From: Plantago ovata | Taxonomy: Eukaryota > Streptophyta > Magnoliopsida > Lamiales > Plantaginaceae | Assembly (NCBI GenBank): GCA_028274465.1 | Contig: CM051456.1 | Location: forward strand, 109,359,397 to 109,423,396 | Direction: 5' to 3' | Length of the DNA stretch: 64,000 nucleotides | Shown here: one piece after another, positions 22,001-31,801 of the stretch | Layout: every line of letters begins with the position of its first letter | Position numbering within the stretch: position 1 is the first letter of the stretch | Translations under genes and position numbers: made by a program | Notes under the pieces: model-generated | Database searches by the model: none | Seen by the model: the letters and a program-made list of their open reading frames with translations, nothing else | What the model was told of the DNA's origin: nothing

Positions 22001-23495
22001 TACGTTTCCCCGTCTGTAAGTCATGCACAGAAAAACCATATGGATCAAAATTGACAGACACATGATTATCAGTGGTAAACTTGCGCACAGAAACTAGATT
22101 CTTAATAATGTCAGTGGTATGCAATATATGATTAAGGGACAAAGGCTTGGTAGGGGTGGGGATAGATGCAATTCCATAACCACGAACGGGAATAGTCTGA
22201 CCACTACCAACAGTAACACCAGATAAATTGCTCGTATTAAAATAAGAAGTAAGAGTACCTTGAGAGTTCATCATATGAGAAGTCGCCCCAGTATTCATAT
22301 ACCAGTTGGGGTCCGGCTGAGACAACGACATTGTATGCATGGCAGAGGCAATGTCGGTAGGAGCCTAGGCTTGGGCAGCATGCGCCTGTGGTTGTTGTGG
22401 GCGTGGACCCAATATCCCTTGCTGACTAGAGCCACCCGACTTATCCCACGGCTGAGAAGGGTAAGGACACGGAGGAACGGCCCATGGTGGTGGTTGCGTC
22501 CACGAGTGTTGACTCCAAGAAGAAGGGCCTGGTGCACTAGAACGCGAGCCATAGCGGCCGGAATAACCACCACCATACTGCTTATTATTGCGCTTGGTGT
22601 TATTCTGGCGGCCCTTTGATTTGCCGCGGCTGGAATTGAGGGAATGGCCCTCCTGTGGATCATCAGATTCACGTGAAACAAGCAAAGCATCGTCCGGAAT
22701 AGCTTCCTTCATTGCACCCTCCTCCAATGTCAACATAGACCGAACCTCATAAAAAGGAGGTAACACCTTCTTATGGAGAATCACAGAAGCAACCCCTTTA
22801 TATGCCGGAGTGAGGCCGCCAATGATTCAAAGAACAAGCCGATTGTTGGGAACGCGAGCACCAACGTTACGCAACTGATCAGAGAGAGATTTCAGATGCT
22901 GGCAGTAAGCCGAAACAGAAGGAAAGTCCTTCAAGTAGGAATTGTTGAACTCATGTTCAAGAGTCACTGCCCGGGAGTTCTCATTGTCTTGAAAGAGATC
23001 CCGGAGACGATTCCAGAGATCCATAGCCGTGACATCTGCCTCAATGAAAATATGGAGCAGATCCGTCGAAATCGTGGCATATATCCAGCTAACAACGACG
23101 ACATCCAAGGTATTCCACAGCTCCTGTTCGTCGGCAGATCGTTTAGGCTGGGGCTTAGGGTTGCCATCTTCATCCGTAGACGGGATGATATGAGAAAAGA
23201 CTCGGTGAGAACGACAATGAACCTTGAATAGCTCTGCCCACGTCGCATATTGGACGTTCTCTATCTCGAGAACGATGGGGACGTGACTCTTGATGTTGGA
23301 AACAACAAGAGCAGGGTGAAAGGTGGAGGCTGGGCTAGTGTCTTTGGAGGTGGAGGTGGTTTCGTCAACCATGGTGATGGATTACGGTGACTGGTGATTG
23401 CAGAGAGGCAAACGGAAAAAGAAAAAGTGAGAGCGACAGAAGAGAAAGAAGAGGCGGAAGCAGAGGTTTTTGAGATCTAACCTAATATGATACCA

Positions 23496-23652
23496 TGAAA
23501 GAATGTAATCACATACCTTTCGTATTCACATAACATAGCTATATATACAACTACGTTGAGCCACTATTCTAGGACTCTTAATAACAGAAGATATCCTATT
23601 CTTTACACGAGATATGCTAACTAAATATATACGCATACTACGTATTCTAACA
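23496..23652 (-). repeat. 5' LTR of the copia element
   Basis: On the element strand it begins TGTTAGAATACG and ends CATTCTTTCA, giving standard TG...CA ends, followed directly by the primer-binding site. Confidence 0.9.
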
Positions 23653-23657
23653 CGAAT

Positions 23658-24010
23658 GCGGTGATCAAACTCTTTGTTCGATGGAAGTGATTTTGGTTCT
23701 TGACTTCTTTATAGTCTGCCAGCATGATCCTCTATAGTCTTGGTGGTGGTGGAGCATCATTGACATCTCCTTGGGCCACGGTGTTGACATCGGGTGCGGT
23801 GAGAATATAGAATTGACTGCATTCTTCTACTTCCTTGTGAAACACACATATACTGATCCTGGGGATTTGATCCGATCCCATTGAGCTGGATACGTTTTTC
23901 TCCTTTGCCATTGTTGAAGATCGATACGTGCTCCATGAAGCTCGTCTAACATGTCTTCAAATGTCGGTATAGGAAACCCATCCTTTATGGTACGTAGCTT
24001 CATTGATCAA
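23658..24010 (-). mobile_element. Ty3/gypsy relic B, right part
   Basis: Continuation of the gypsy relic on the other side of the copia insertion. 23934-24005 matches 36300-36370 of relic C. Old and fragmentary. Confidence 0.65.
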
Positions 24011-24013
24011 CGG

Positions 24014-24175
24014 TAATTATTTATATTTTTATAATTTTTTTAACAGAAAAAACGAGAATCAATAATGGTTTCCCATATAGTCGGGGGTTCGAGTCACCAC
24101 GGGGATAAATGGGGTACCATCATCGATCCTCGCTTTGTCGGTTAAAAAAACCATTATAAAAATATAAATAGTTAT
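24014..24175. mobile_element. Short foldback (hairpin) element
   Basis: Nearly the whole 162 bp is self-complementary. The left arm (TATTTATATTTTTATAAT then TTTTTTTAAC and GAGAATCAATAATGG) pairs with the right arm, with a loop containing GGGGGTTCGAGTC. Consistent with a MITE or a small inverted-repeat locus. The GTTCGAGTC in the loop resembles a Pol III B box but no matching A box is seen. Confidence 0.7.
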
Positions 24176-24229
24176 TTTCACTGAAAAAATTAATTGGTAT
24201 TTTAATTATGAAAATAAAACTAGTATTTT

Positions 24230-24720
24230 AATTTGGTCCAATGTTAGTTTCTGACAAAAAAATTAGTTTCACAAGTTAGTTTCAGACAAAAAGGTAATTT
24301 CATATTAGTTTCAGAAATTGATTTGAGACAAAAAGTTAGTTTCAGACAAAATCTAGTTTCAACATATAAAATCAAAAGTGTTAGTTTGATTAGTTTCGAC
24401 AGATAAAAATGTTAGTTTCATTAGTTTCACCACATAAAAGTTAATTTCAGATAAAAGCTAGTTTCATAAGTTAGTTTCATGTTAAAGTTAGTTAGTTTCA
24501 ACATTTTGCATCAATAATAATAGTTTCATGAGATTCAAAATCACTCGGTGTTAGTTTCAACAACAAAGGTGTTCATTTTCAGCACCAAAGTTATTTTCCG
24601 AAAGTTAGTTTCAACATAACCATACTGGTTTCATTATTTTCAGTCATTTTTAGCTACTTTCAGTCATTTTTATCTAATTTCAGTCATTTTTAACTAGTTT
24701 CGAGTGAAATCAATTTGATT
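24230..24720. repeat. Degenerate TTAGTTTCA repeat tract
   Basis: About twenty imperfect copies of TTAGTTTCA(G/A)AC with variable spacers in about 490 bp, ending in three TTTCAGTCATTTTTA units. Non-coding. Confidence 0.8.
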
Positions 24721-24945
24721 TCATCATAAAAATATTTAAATCTGAGTAATTAGTAATTAATTAACACTAATGGATGTCAAATATGTTACCAAATTCACTG
24801 TAGCGAAATTTTGAAGCCCACAAAATAACTGTAGCGAAATTTTAAAATCCAATTGTTACTTGATAGTTTTAAAATGTACTTTTTTGTAATAGTTTTATGA
24901 AGGTGGTTAATTGTTTTGTAAGGAGGGGCCGTAGAGTAGCATGTA

Positions 24946-25194
24946 CTCCCTCCGTCCCAGAACAGTTGCACCATTTTGCCATTTTGGGCGTCCCGTTAGA
25001 GTTGCACCATTTCATTTCTTTGCCATATTTGGACACGGTTATAATAATTTTATATTCCATCAACACATTTTTGTGGACACAAATCCTCCATAAAGTAAAA
25101 GCAACACTCACTATCAATATAACTCAATATTTAACTATTCTCCTTATTTTTTGTGCCCAAAAGCAAATGGTGCAACTGCTTTGGGACGGATGAG
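24946..25194. mobile_element. Stowaway MITE (CTCCCTCCGTCCC type)
   Basis: 249 bp. It starts CTCCCTCCGTCCC, and the complemented right end starts CTCATCCGTCCC; the arms share GTTGCACCATTT. TA flanks at 24944-24945 and 25195-25196. Typical Tc1/mariner-derived MITE with no coding capacity. Confidence 0.9.
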
Positions 25195-25256
25195 TATATA
25201 TATACTTTCTCCATTTCATTAATAACTTCCAAGGTTTCTATTTGAGAAAATTGATT

Positions 25257-25990
25257 ATAAGGGCTCACTATGAAGGCCTTTCTCATAAAGGACCCTCTTG
25301 TGTTATCGATTACATTTTAGTCCAAACTCAATTACATTTTAGTCTATTTGAGTTGACCAACAATTTAAACACCTTCCAACCAAACATGACTTAAGAAAAA
25401 TAAATATTTTCAATCAAAAAATAATTTAACGATTTAAAAAATCTAAATAGAATTATAAAATAAAATAAAAATTAAATATTTAACAAGATCCATCCATCTT
25501 CTTCTTCGCTAAAGTTTCGGTACTGGAAAATTTCGGTATTGAAGCTCCGGTGCCGGTAACGGTGGAGCAATGGTGGAGCTGCTGCTCCACCGATCTGGTG
25601 GTGGAGCAAGCTGCTTGCTGCACCGTTAATGGTGGTGGAGCAGCTTGCTCCACCGTTTTCGGCGCTGGAGCTCCGGTACCGGAAAAAATTACGGTACCGA
25701 AGCTATGGGGATGATGAAGATCATATTTTTATTTTTATTTTAGTTAAGTTTTTTTCTTTAAAATTTATTTTATGATTTTAGTATTTTACTTAGTTTTTAT
25801 TTTAATTCTTTATTTTTTTATTTGAAAACACTAAAGTTTATTTGGTTTCATAAAAATTCAATTTTGGAATAGTGAATTTTTGTTAACTTTGGACTAAAAT
25901 GTAATTGATAAACTAAGGTGGTTCATTTCGTTATTAGGGACGCTGAGATGGTATAAAAAATCAATGGACCCTTTCTATTTTAGTCGATCC
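25257..25990. mobile_element. TIR element 3 with GC-rich palindromic core
   Basis: Inverted arms carry repeated ATTACATTTTAGTCC motifs: at the left near 25308-25322 and 25330-25344, and at the right, complemented, near 25890-25910. Around the core lie A/T-rich stretches, and the core itself (25510-25700) is built of GGTGGAGCA/TGCTCCACC and GGAGCTCCGGTACCGG palindromes. The plan matches elements 1 and 2 at 9399-11050, although the sequences differ. No coding capacity. A Stowaway fragment (25203-25235) touches its left side. Confidence 0.6.
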
Positions 25991-26172
25991 TTTACAAACT
26001 TACTAACCAAAATATGGAATTTTTTCAACCCACTTACCAATTTTTTATTATTTATATCTACTTCTTTATAACCACTTTATCACTTTCTCTCATACTTTAT
26101 CACTCATTTATAATTAAATATTCATGCAAATCAATTCTTTAATATTATTCCTTAAATTTGATTAACTTTTAC

Positions 26173-26407
26173 TTTCTCCATTTCTTTAGTTACTTCCTAA
26201 GGGAACCGTTCACCGCGACCTTTGACCACGTATAACTCCTAAATTACATTAGAGAAAAATATAATAAAATTATATTATGAAATTAAATGAAGTATATTTT
26301 CATAATCAACTTTTAATTTATATTGATACAGTTTAATTTAAAAGTTATACGTGATCAAAGGTCGCGATAAACAGTCTCTTAGAAAGTAATTAAAGAAATG
26401 GAGAAAA
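26173..26407. mobile_element. Stowaway-like MITE, second copy
   Basis: 235 bp, TA-flanked, same family as 5626-5858 and alignable over its full length, including CGACCTTTGACCACGTATAA. It lies about 580 bp upstream of the F-box start at 26985. Confidence 0.88.
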
Positions 26408-26984
26408 TACCATTTAGGAAGATACAAAAAAGAAATAGAGAAAGTATAATTTTCTATATTATTTTCTAGATGATAAATGAATAGATTTCTTGGCGTGAGC
26501 TCATCTCACCAGTCTCACCAGTCAATACACGACTAATGCACTATTGGGGTTTGAAGGACAAACAAATATCGCAAGGTAATTTTCAATTTTTAACCAAAAT
26601 TACTAAAATTGAAATCTAGAATGAAAATGAAATAGTACCTCGTATATCAATCATGGTACTAGTACACTTGGGAACCGATTCAAATACCAAAATGACGTTT
26701 GAGCACGAGACAGGACTAAATCCCGGTGTTGATGATGATTGAAAATTGAAATTGGGTATCATCATCAACGTTTAATCCCTTTCTTTTCCTCCTCCAAACC
26801 CTAACTCCATTTCCCCTCTCCGCTCCACCTGGAAATTGTCTGGGATCTAGCTCCGCAGAATGCGTTAATCTGCTATTCAAGTCTCGCTGACAATCCCAGG
26901 TTCCCATCTATGACATTCTTCTTTTCTTTATTTTACTGTCTGTACTAGTACTATCGTCATTTCTACTTGTAAAACTAAAACCCA

Positions 26985-28974
26985 ATGGAGCTGTACCAAC
27001 CAGAAACGAAACATCTCAAACTCGCCGGTATTGAAAATGATGATAGGCTAAGTGATTTGCCGGACGCAATTCTCCGCTCAATTTTATCTTATTTACCCAC
27101 AAAACATGCCATCTCTACTTCCGTTCTTTCAACCAGGTGGAGACATCTCTTCCCTTTCTGGTTTCAACCTATTAAGATTGATTTTGATGATTCTCTTCTC
27201 TTTCACCCCATTCACAACGAATCCACCTTCCTTTCGCAGCTTTTCGTCGATTTCGTAGATAAATTGCTCAACAAAACTCTACGTGGTTTCCCCTGTTTGG
27301 AAGTAGTGAAGCTCAAATGTAAGAGTTACTACGGTCCTGTCAAGATTATATCCTGGGTTCGTGCCGCTTTAAGGCTTAAGGTTCAGGAGCTTACGCTCCG
27401 AGTTTCTTTAATGGATTGTTCAGTGAGAGCTTTGTTTGTTAGCCTTAATGGCTGCACAACATTGACAAAGTTGGAGCTGGGGAAAAACTTTTGTGTCTGC
27501 CTTCCAGAGAATTTTATATTGCCCAATCTCAAAAGGCTAGTTCTTTATAAGTTGACGTTTCCTTGCTTTGGCCAGTTTTACGTGTTCTCTGATTTGGTTG
27601 ATGCTTGTCCTAAACTGGAGGACTTGTGCTTTGTAAGTTGCCATCTTCGTGGAATTATCAACATAATAACCCCTGTTCTCAAGAAATTGACTGTGCATGA
27701 TAACTGGAAAGATGGGTCTATCTGTGAGTTTGAACTTGATGTTCCGAATCTTGAGGTGTTGCAATATGACGACTGGCTTCCTGGAACCTATTATTTGTCT
27801 GATTTCAAGTCTCTTCGCGTGGCTCATATAAGCGTTGGATTCCCTGTAAAAGAAATAGATGTCTCTGACTGTGTTGATGACGAACATCTTGATGAGGATG
27901 GTCCTTGGTACAGGTCTGGTGTATCAGAACTCGTTACCGCCTGTTCTAGCACCCAACGTCTATATTTGGCAGCGCGTTCCATCTATGTGAGCTTTCTTAT
28001 CTATCTTATTATTGTACTACTTTCTATGCTTGATGTATGTAATCTTTACCTGAATATTCTCTATCTACGTAGAAGTAATTTACTGTATAGTGTTTTCACT
28101 TTGCTCAGTAGTTTTGCATGGCTATATCCATTATAGAAATGGATTTGAGTGTGTCAGGAGCTTTTTATCCACATCTGGTAGACTGTCGAATATTAGCATC
28201 CAGAGTAGGAGGGGCTTTGGGTATTTTTCGTAGCTGTGTCCATAAAAGTGATCGTCATATTATCCTAATTAAGAAATTATAACAACATCCCTGAACCGAA
28301 TCAAATAGGAGTAGTAATTGAGTTTCCAATATTAGCATCTCTTTCTGAATTTTCCATCAGGTCCTATTCAAACTTATGCACGTCTTTATCTTGGTTACAG
28401 GCTTTGCAACATTCATCCAAGCAACTGCCAGTTTTTCGGAATCTGACTTGCTTAGCACTTGGTTGCGTATTGAGATCTCAAGGATGGGAAATATTGGCAC
28501 GTTTACTCATCAATGCACCTAGTCTTGGAAAACTCACAATTGAAGAGGTGAGTAACTATATATAAGTCATGAACTTGCTACACGAGTTGTGCTCTGGTAC
28601 TCATTTCACTCTGCTAACTGTATACAGAATACATGATTGTGACATTATATATTTATATTTCTCAGGGATTTGGTGAGTATGAAGAAGGATATTCAAGGTT
28701 TGAGTCCTTGGTACAAATCCGTCCAATTTGTTTGGAATTGCATCTTAAGGAAATCAAATTCAGCTTTTTTAACGAGGAAGAGGATGAATTTAAACTGATA
28801 GAGTATTTCCTGAAGCACACAGAAGTTCTTGAGAAACTAGTGGTATGTTGCTTGCCTTGTAAAGACGAGGGGACTCTGAGCAGACTTCATATCTCACCAG
28901 GACATTCAAAGATTGATATTCGACCAAGAGAAAGAGGAGTCAGCTCCAGCTTCTTTCTCCCTTCCAAGTTCTAA
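26985..28974 (+). CDS. F-box/LRR (FBD-type) protein
   Basis: Three exons: 26985-27986, 28401-28547, 28666-28974; phase-0 GT-AG introns; 485 residues. The F-box is at about residues 19-60 (DDRLSDLPDAILRSILSYLP, LSTRWRHLFPF). LRR-type segments follow (LPNLKRLVLYKLTF, LVDACPKLEDLCFVSC, LDVPNLEVLQYDDWLPG), and exon 3 carries the FBD-like end (PICLELHLKEIKFSFF, EYFLKHTEVLEKLVV). The role is probably substrate recognition in an SCF ubiquitin ligase. It is the intact sister of the decayed copy at 1-1318. Its upstream region holds four stacked transposon-derived insertions (24946-26407), which may have changed its regulation relative to the ancestral copy seen at 6860-7190. The start codon is the first ATG after the leader and yields a standard N-terminus for the family. 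Confidence 0.9.
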
Positions 28975-29372
28975 GTTCTAACAACCTTTTCTGGGTAATG
29001 CTGATAGTAATGCCGTATCTGTTTTGTCGATATAGTGAACTGATCGAAGTGAATTTGTAGTACTTTTGTCTTGTTAAATTTCTATGCACGAAGATCATGT
29101 TATATTTTTTCGCTCTAATACTAGTATTAAAATCAGCATGTTTGGGGTCCAAAATTGTGATGATATTTGTATACTATGCCTTTTCAATTATTTTCTTTTT
29201 CTTTTTCTTAAAAGTACCTGGATATTCCGGTGGTGGTAATTGGGTTGGTTACTCACATGATGAAGAATTCTACGGCTCTGCTGCTTAGATAAAATAGTTT
29301 ATAAACTATAAGCTACTGATGGTTAAATTTTCCAAAAAGCAAAAAACAAAAGGTAGATATTGCGTAAGAGAC

Positions 29373-30480
29373 CGGTGCGGCTCTTCTATCCCACTTTTTC
29401 ATGTCACATTCATGTCCCACTTTTATTTACCAAAATCATATTATTTTACTACACATAAGTTAACTATAGTAAAATAATTTTTCAACTAAACCATCTCTAA
29501 CCCTTTCTCCTAATAATTTATACTCAATTCTTTACCCACGTTTATTACTTGGCGGCAATACATATCCTCCTCCCTCCACCATTCCCTCCACCGTTATGCT
29601 TCTTCATTCTCTATCTCCATCGATCATACTACTATTCAGCTCTTAAACAGGTATGTTAAATTTATGTTGAAATTTTATCTCATAGTTATCTTCAAGATTT
29701 ATAGATTTTATGTATAATTTCAAGATTTTGTTTCTTGTTACCAATTGCAATTAATTAATATACTTACGAAAATTTCTTCAACTCATATCGTTGCAATCTA
29801 TAAGACTAACGGTGGACGGGCTGGAACATGATGGAAGATTAACATATCTGTTAAAGGCATGTTAATGCACATTAAAGAAATTGTTATCGTATCTTGTATT
29901 TTTGTGAGCTGAAGTCTAATGCAGCATGTTATTATTGCAGACTATAAATCCAAGTGTGAACCAACAATCCACTATATACAATCCAACTAAGTGAAATAAT
30001 CATTGGAACTCAGCTACATGGCCTAATGTCCCTGTTGCTCAACTTGTCGAGAAGAACGGAAGTCTAAATTGTTTCAATTTCGTAGAATTCATCGTTGGAT
30101 ATTTAATAAGCACAATGATGTTTGATTTTCTTTGTTTCATATTTCTGTGACCTCCATGGATTCTTTAAGGCGGCAGTGTACTAATTTTACTTTTGTTCCT
30201 AGCTAGAGTGTGTAATAATAAACTAACACACTTGTTTCATTTGTTTTCACTTTTCTTTATTATTCCTTGAAGTGCAAATAAAGTACTACTACTAGCGCAT
30301 ATCGTTCTCATTTCTCTTTCCATGATTTTTTTACTCTAGTAGTAGTTAACTATAGTTAATTCATGTATAGTTAAGTAAGTAATTAATTTAGGTAAATAAA
30401 AATCTAATTCCACATATCACATGTAGGAGGGTGGGACAATGAAATGGGACACGAAAAAGTGGGATAGAAGATCCGCACCG
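29373..30480. mobile_element. Non-autonomous Mutator-like element (MULE)
   Basis: 1108 bp with inverted ends CGGTGCGG(C/A)TCTTCTATCCC that continue into CACTTTTTC, and a perfect 9-bp target duplication GTAAGAGAC at 29364-29372 and 30481-30489. A 9-bp duplication with such ends is diagnostic of the Mutator superfamily. No transposase is encoded. Inside, a stretch between a GT-type site near 29650 and an AG-type site near 29940 resembles an intron, so a captured host fragment (Pack-MULE) is possible but not shown. Confidence 0.85.
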
Positions 30481-30489
30481 GTAAGAGAC

Positions 30490-31801
30490 ACGCCATATAA
30501 TTATCATAATATTGAAAGTTTTTTTTTCCCTTTTCTTTTTTAAGCTATTCCATTACCCTTACCATACTACCACCTTATCATGTCATACGACTTCCTATTT
30601 TATTAAGTGCATTCTAAATAGTAGTGTTATACGAGCCGAGTATCACATAGTTCAGCTTAAGCTCAATAACATTCATACTGAGTATGTAACAACACGTTAA
30701 AAACATTATATTTATCAACATCATCGATCAAAACCTCAAGAACCCTAAATCCCCAAATTTCATCGGTCATGTTCATCCTCCACCCAATCTTCCTCCATTG
30801 ATACATCATCAGTTTCGCAATTATAATCAAAGTCGGAATATCATACACCAAATCATCATCATCTTTTTCTTCAATAGTTTTTCGTTTATATATGTACTCG
30901 CAAGGTATACTGGAATATCACGGCGGGCAAATTCATTTTTGTTGATACAACAATCCTTGATGATACAAGACACTGGGTTAATTCTTCCATGATTATGAGC
31001 GGTTCTATGAATTGATGATGAGCATAATGGTTTGATCGATATGTTATTTAGATATGTTGTTTAGTGGGGATCGATCATTATTTTATTGTTAATAATTTTT
31101 TATTTTGTATTTTTTGGACAAATATGAGGCTTTATTTACAAATATCCCATTGTTAAATAGTTATATAACTCTGCCAATTTAATCAACATCGATGGATATT
31201 CTGTACGTAGAACGACTATTCTACAATTAGAAATATTGGACGTACGTTAATAAAAACCTACGGGTCCTAACGCTAGAAACGTCCAAAAATTGAAGGATTT
31301 AAAATTAGTAGGTAACTTAGAAATAGGAATAAGATTAGGAAGAGTTTGAAAAGGACACAATAAGAATATGAAAATATGAGAGATGTAGGATTCGAACGTT
31401 GTACCTTATGGAAAACAGAATCTTAAGCCACAAACGGACATGAGCGGCCCCACGTTAGTGCAAGGGGGAGCAATTGCCCCCCCCCCTCGATTTTGACGTT
31501 AAATGACTAATATACCCCTTATAACAAATTACATAACTTTATCAAAAAATTCCACCAGTATAATTAAAAAAAAATACATAATTAAAAAAATTCATCTGAA
31601 AATCAAACAACACGTGGAGTGGGTACTTTTTTTTATTAATAAAAGAAATGAAAAAGATACGAATGGGTACTTTTTTTTTCCATGATTTATAATTTTACAT
31701 CACTCTTCGTCATATTAACATACCAACATACCAAAAAATGAATATGCAAGTATTAGTGAATAGTGAGCATCTTGTGTTCTCCATCCGCAGTTGTCACAAG
31801 T
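30490..31801. other. Intergenic, no gene seen
   Basis: AT-rich, non-coding. Near 31440-31500 a GGGGGAGCAATTGCCCCCC stretch resembles ends common in decayed plant DNA transposons. Just upstream of the PhzF-like gene the sequence is a plain leader. Confidence 0.4.

Larger units (their letters stand above)
18929..23652 (-). mobile_element. Ty1/copia LTR retrotransposon, structurally near-complete but broken
   Basis: About 4.7 kb, minus orientation. Two LTRs of about 157 bp (18929-19086 and 23496-23652) differ at only a few positions, so insertion was recent, on the order of a million years. Target duplication CGAAT at 18924-18928 and 23653-23657. Next to the 5' LTR (right) is a tRNA-Met-type primer site (TGGTATCA, from 23495 leftwards), and a purine-rich tract (GCGGGGGAGAG) precedes the 3' LTR. 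Parts in order: gag (UBN2-like, 22827-23372), protease/pre-integrase region (about 21903-22784), integrase (about 21134-21540), reverse transcriptase plus RNase H (19070-20575, with YVDDI and AEAEYRG). Coding is interrupted at several places, roughly four to six, so it is not whole. The short LTRs fit a small-LTR copia lineage. Confidence 0.92.

Noticed and set aside
22260-22619. Plus-strand Arg-rich frame within the copia element
   Set aside because: Antisense to element coding sequence; no independent support.
24080-24110. tRNA or SINE signal GGGTTCGAGTC
   Set aside because: It lies in the loop of a foldback structure and has no A box or acceptor stem.
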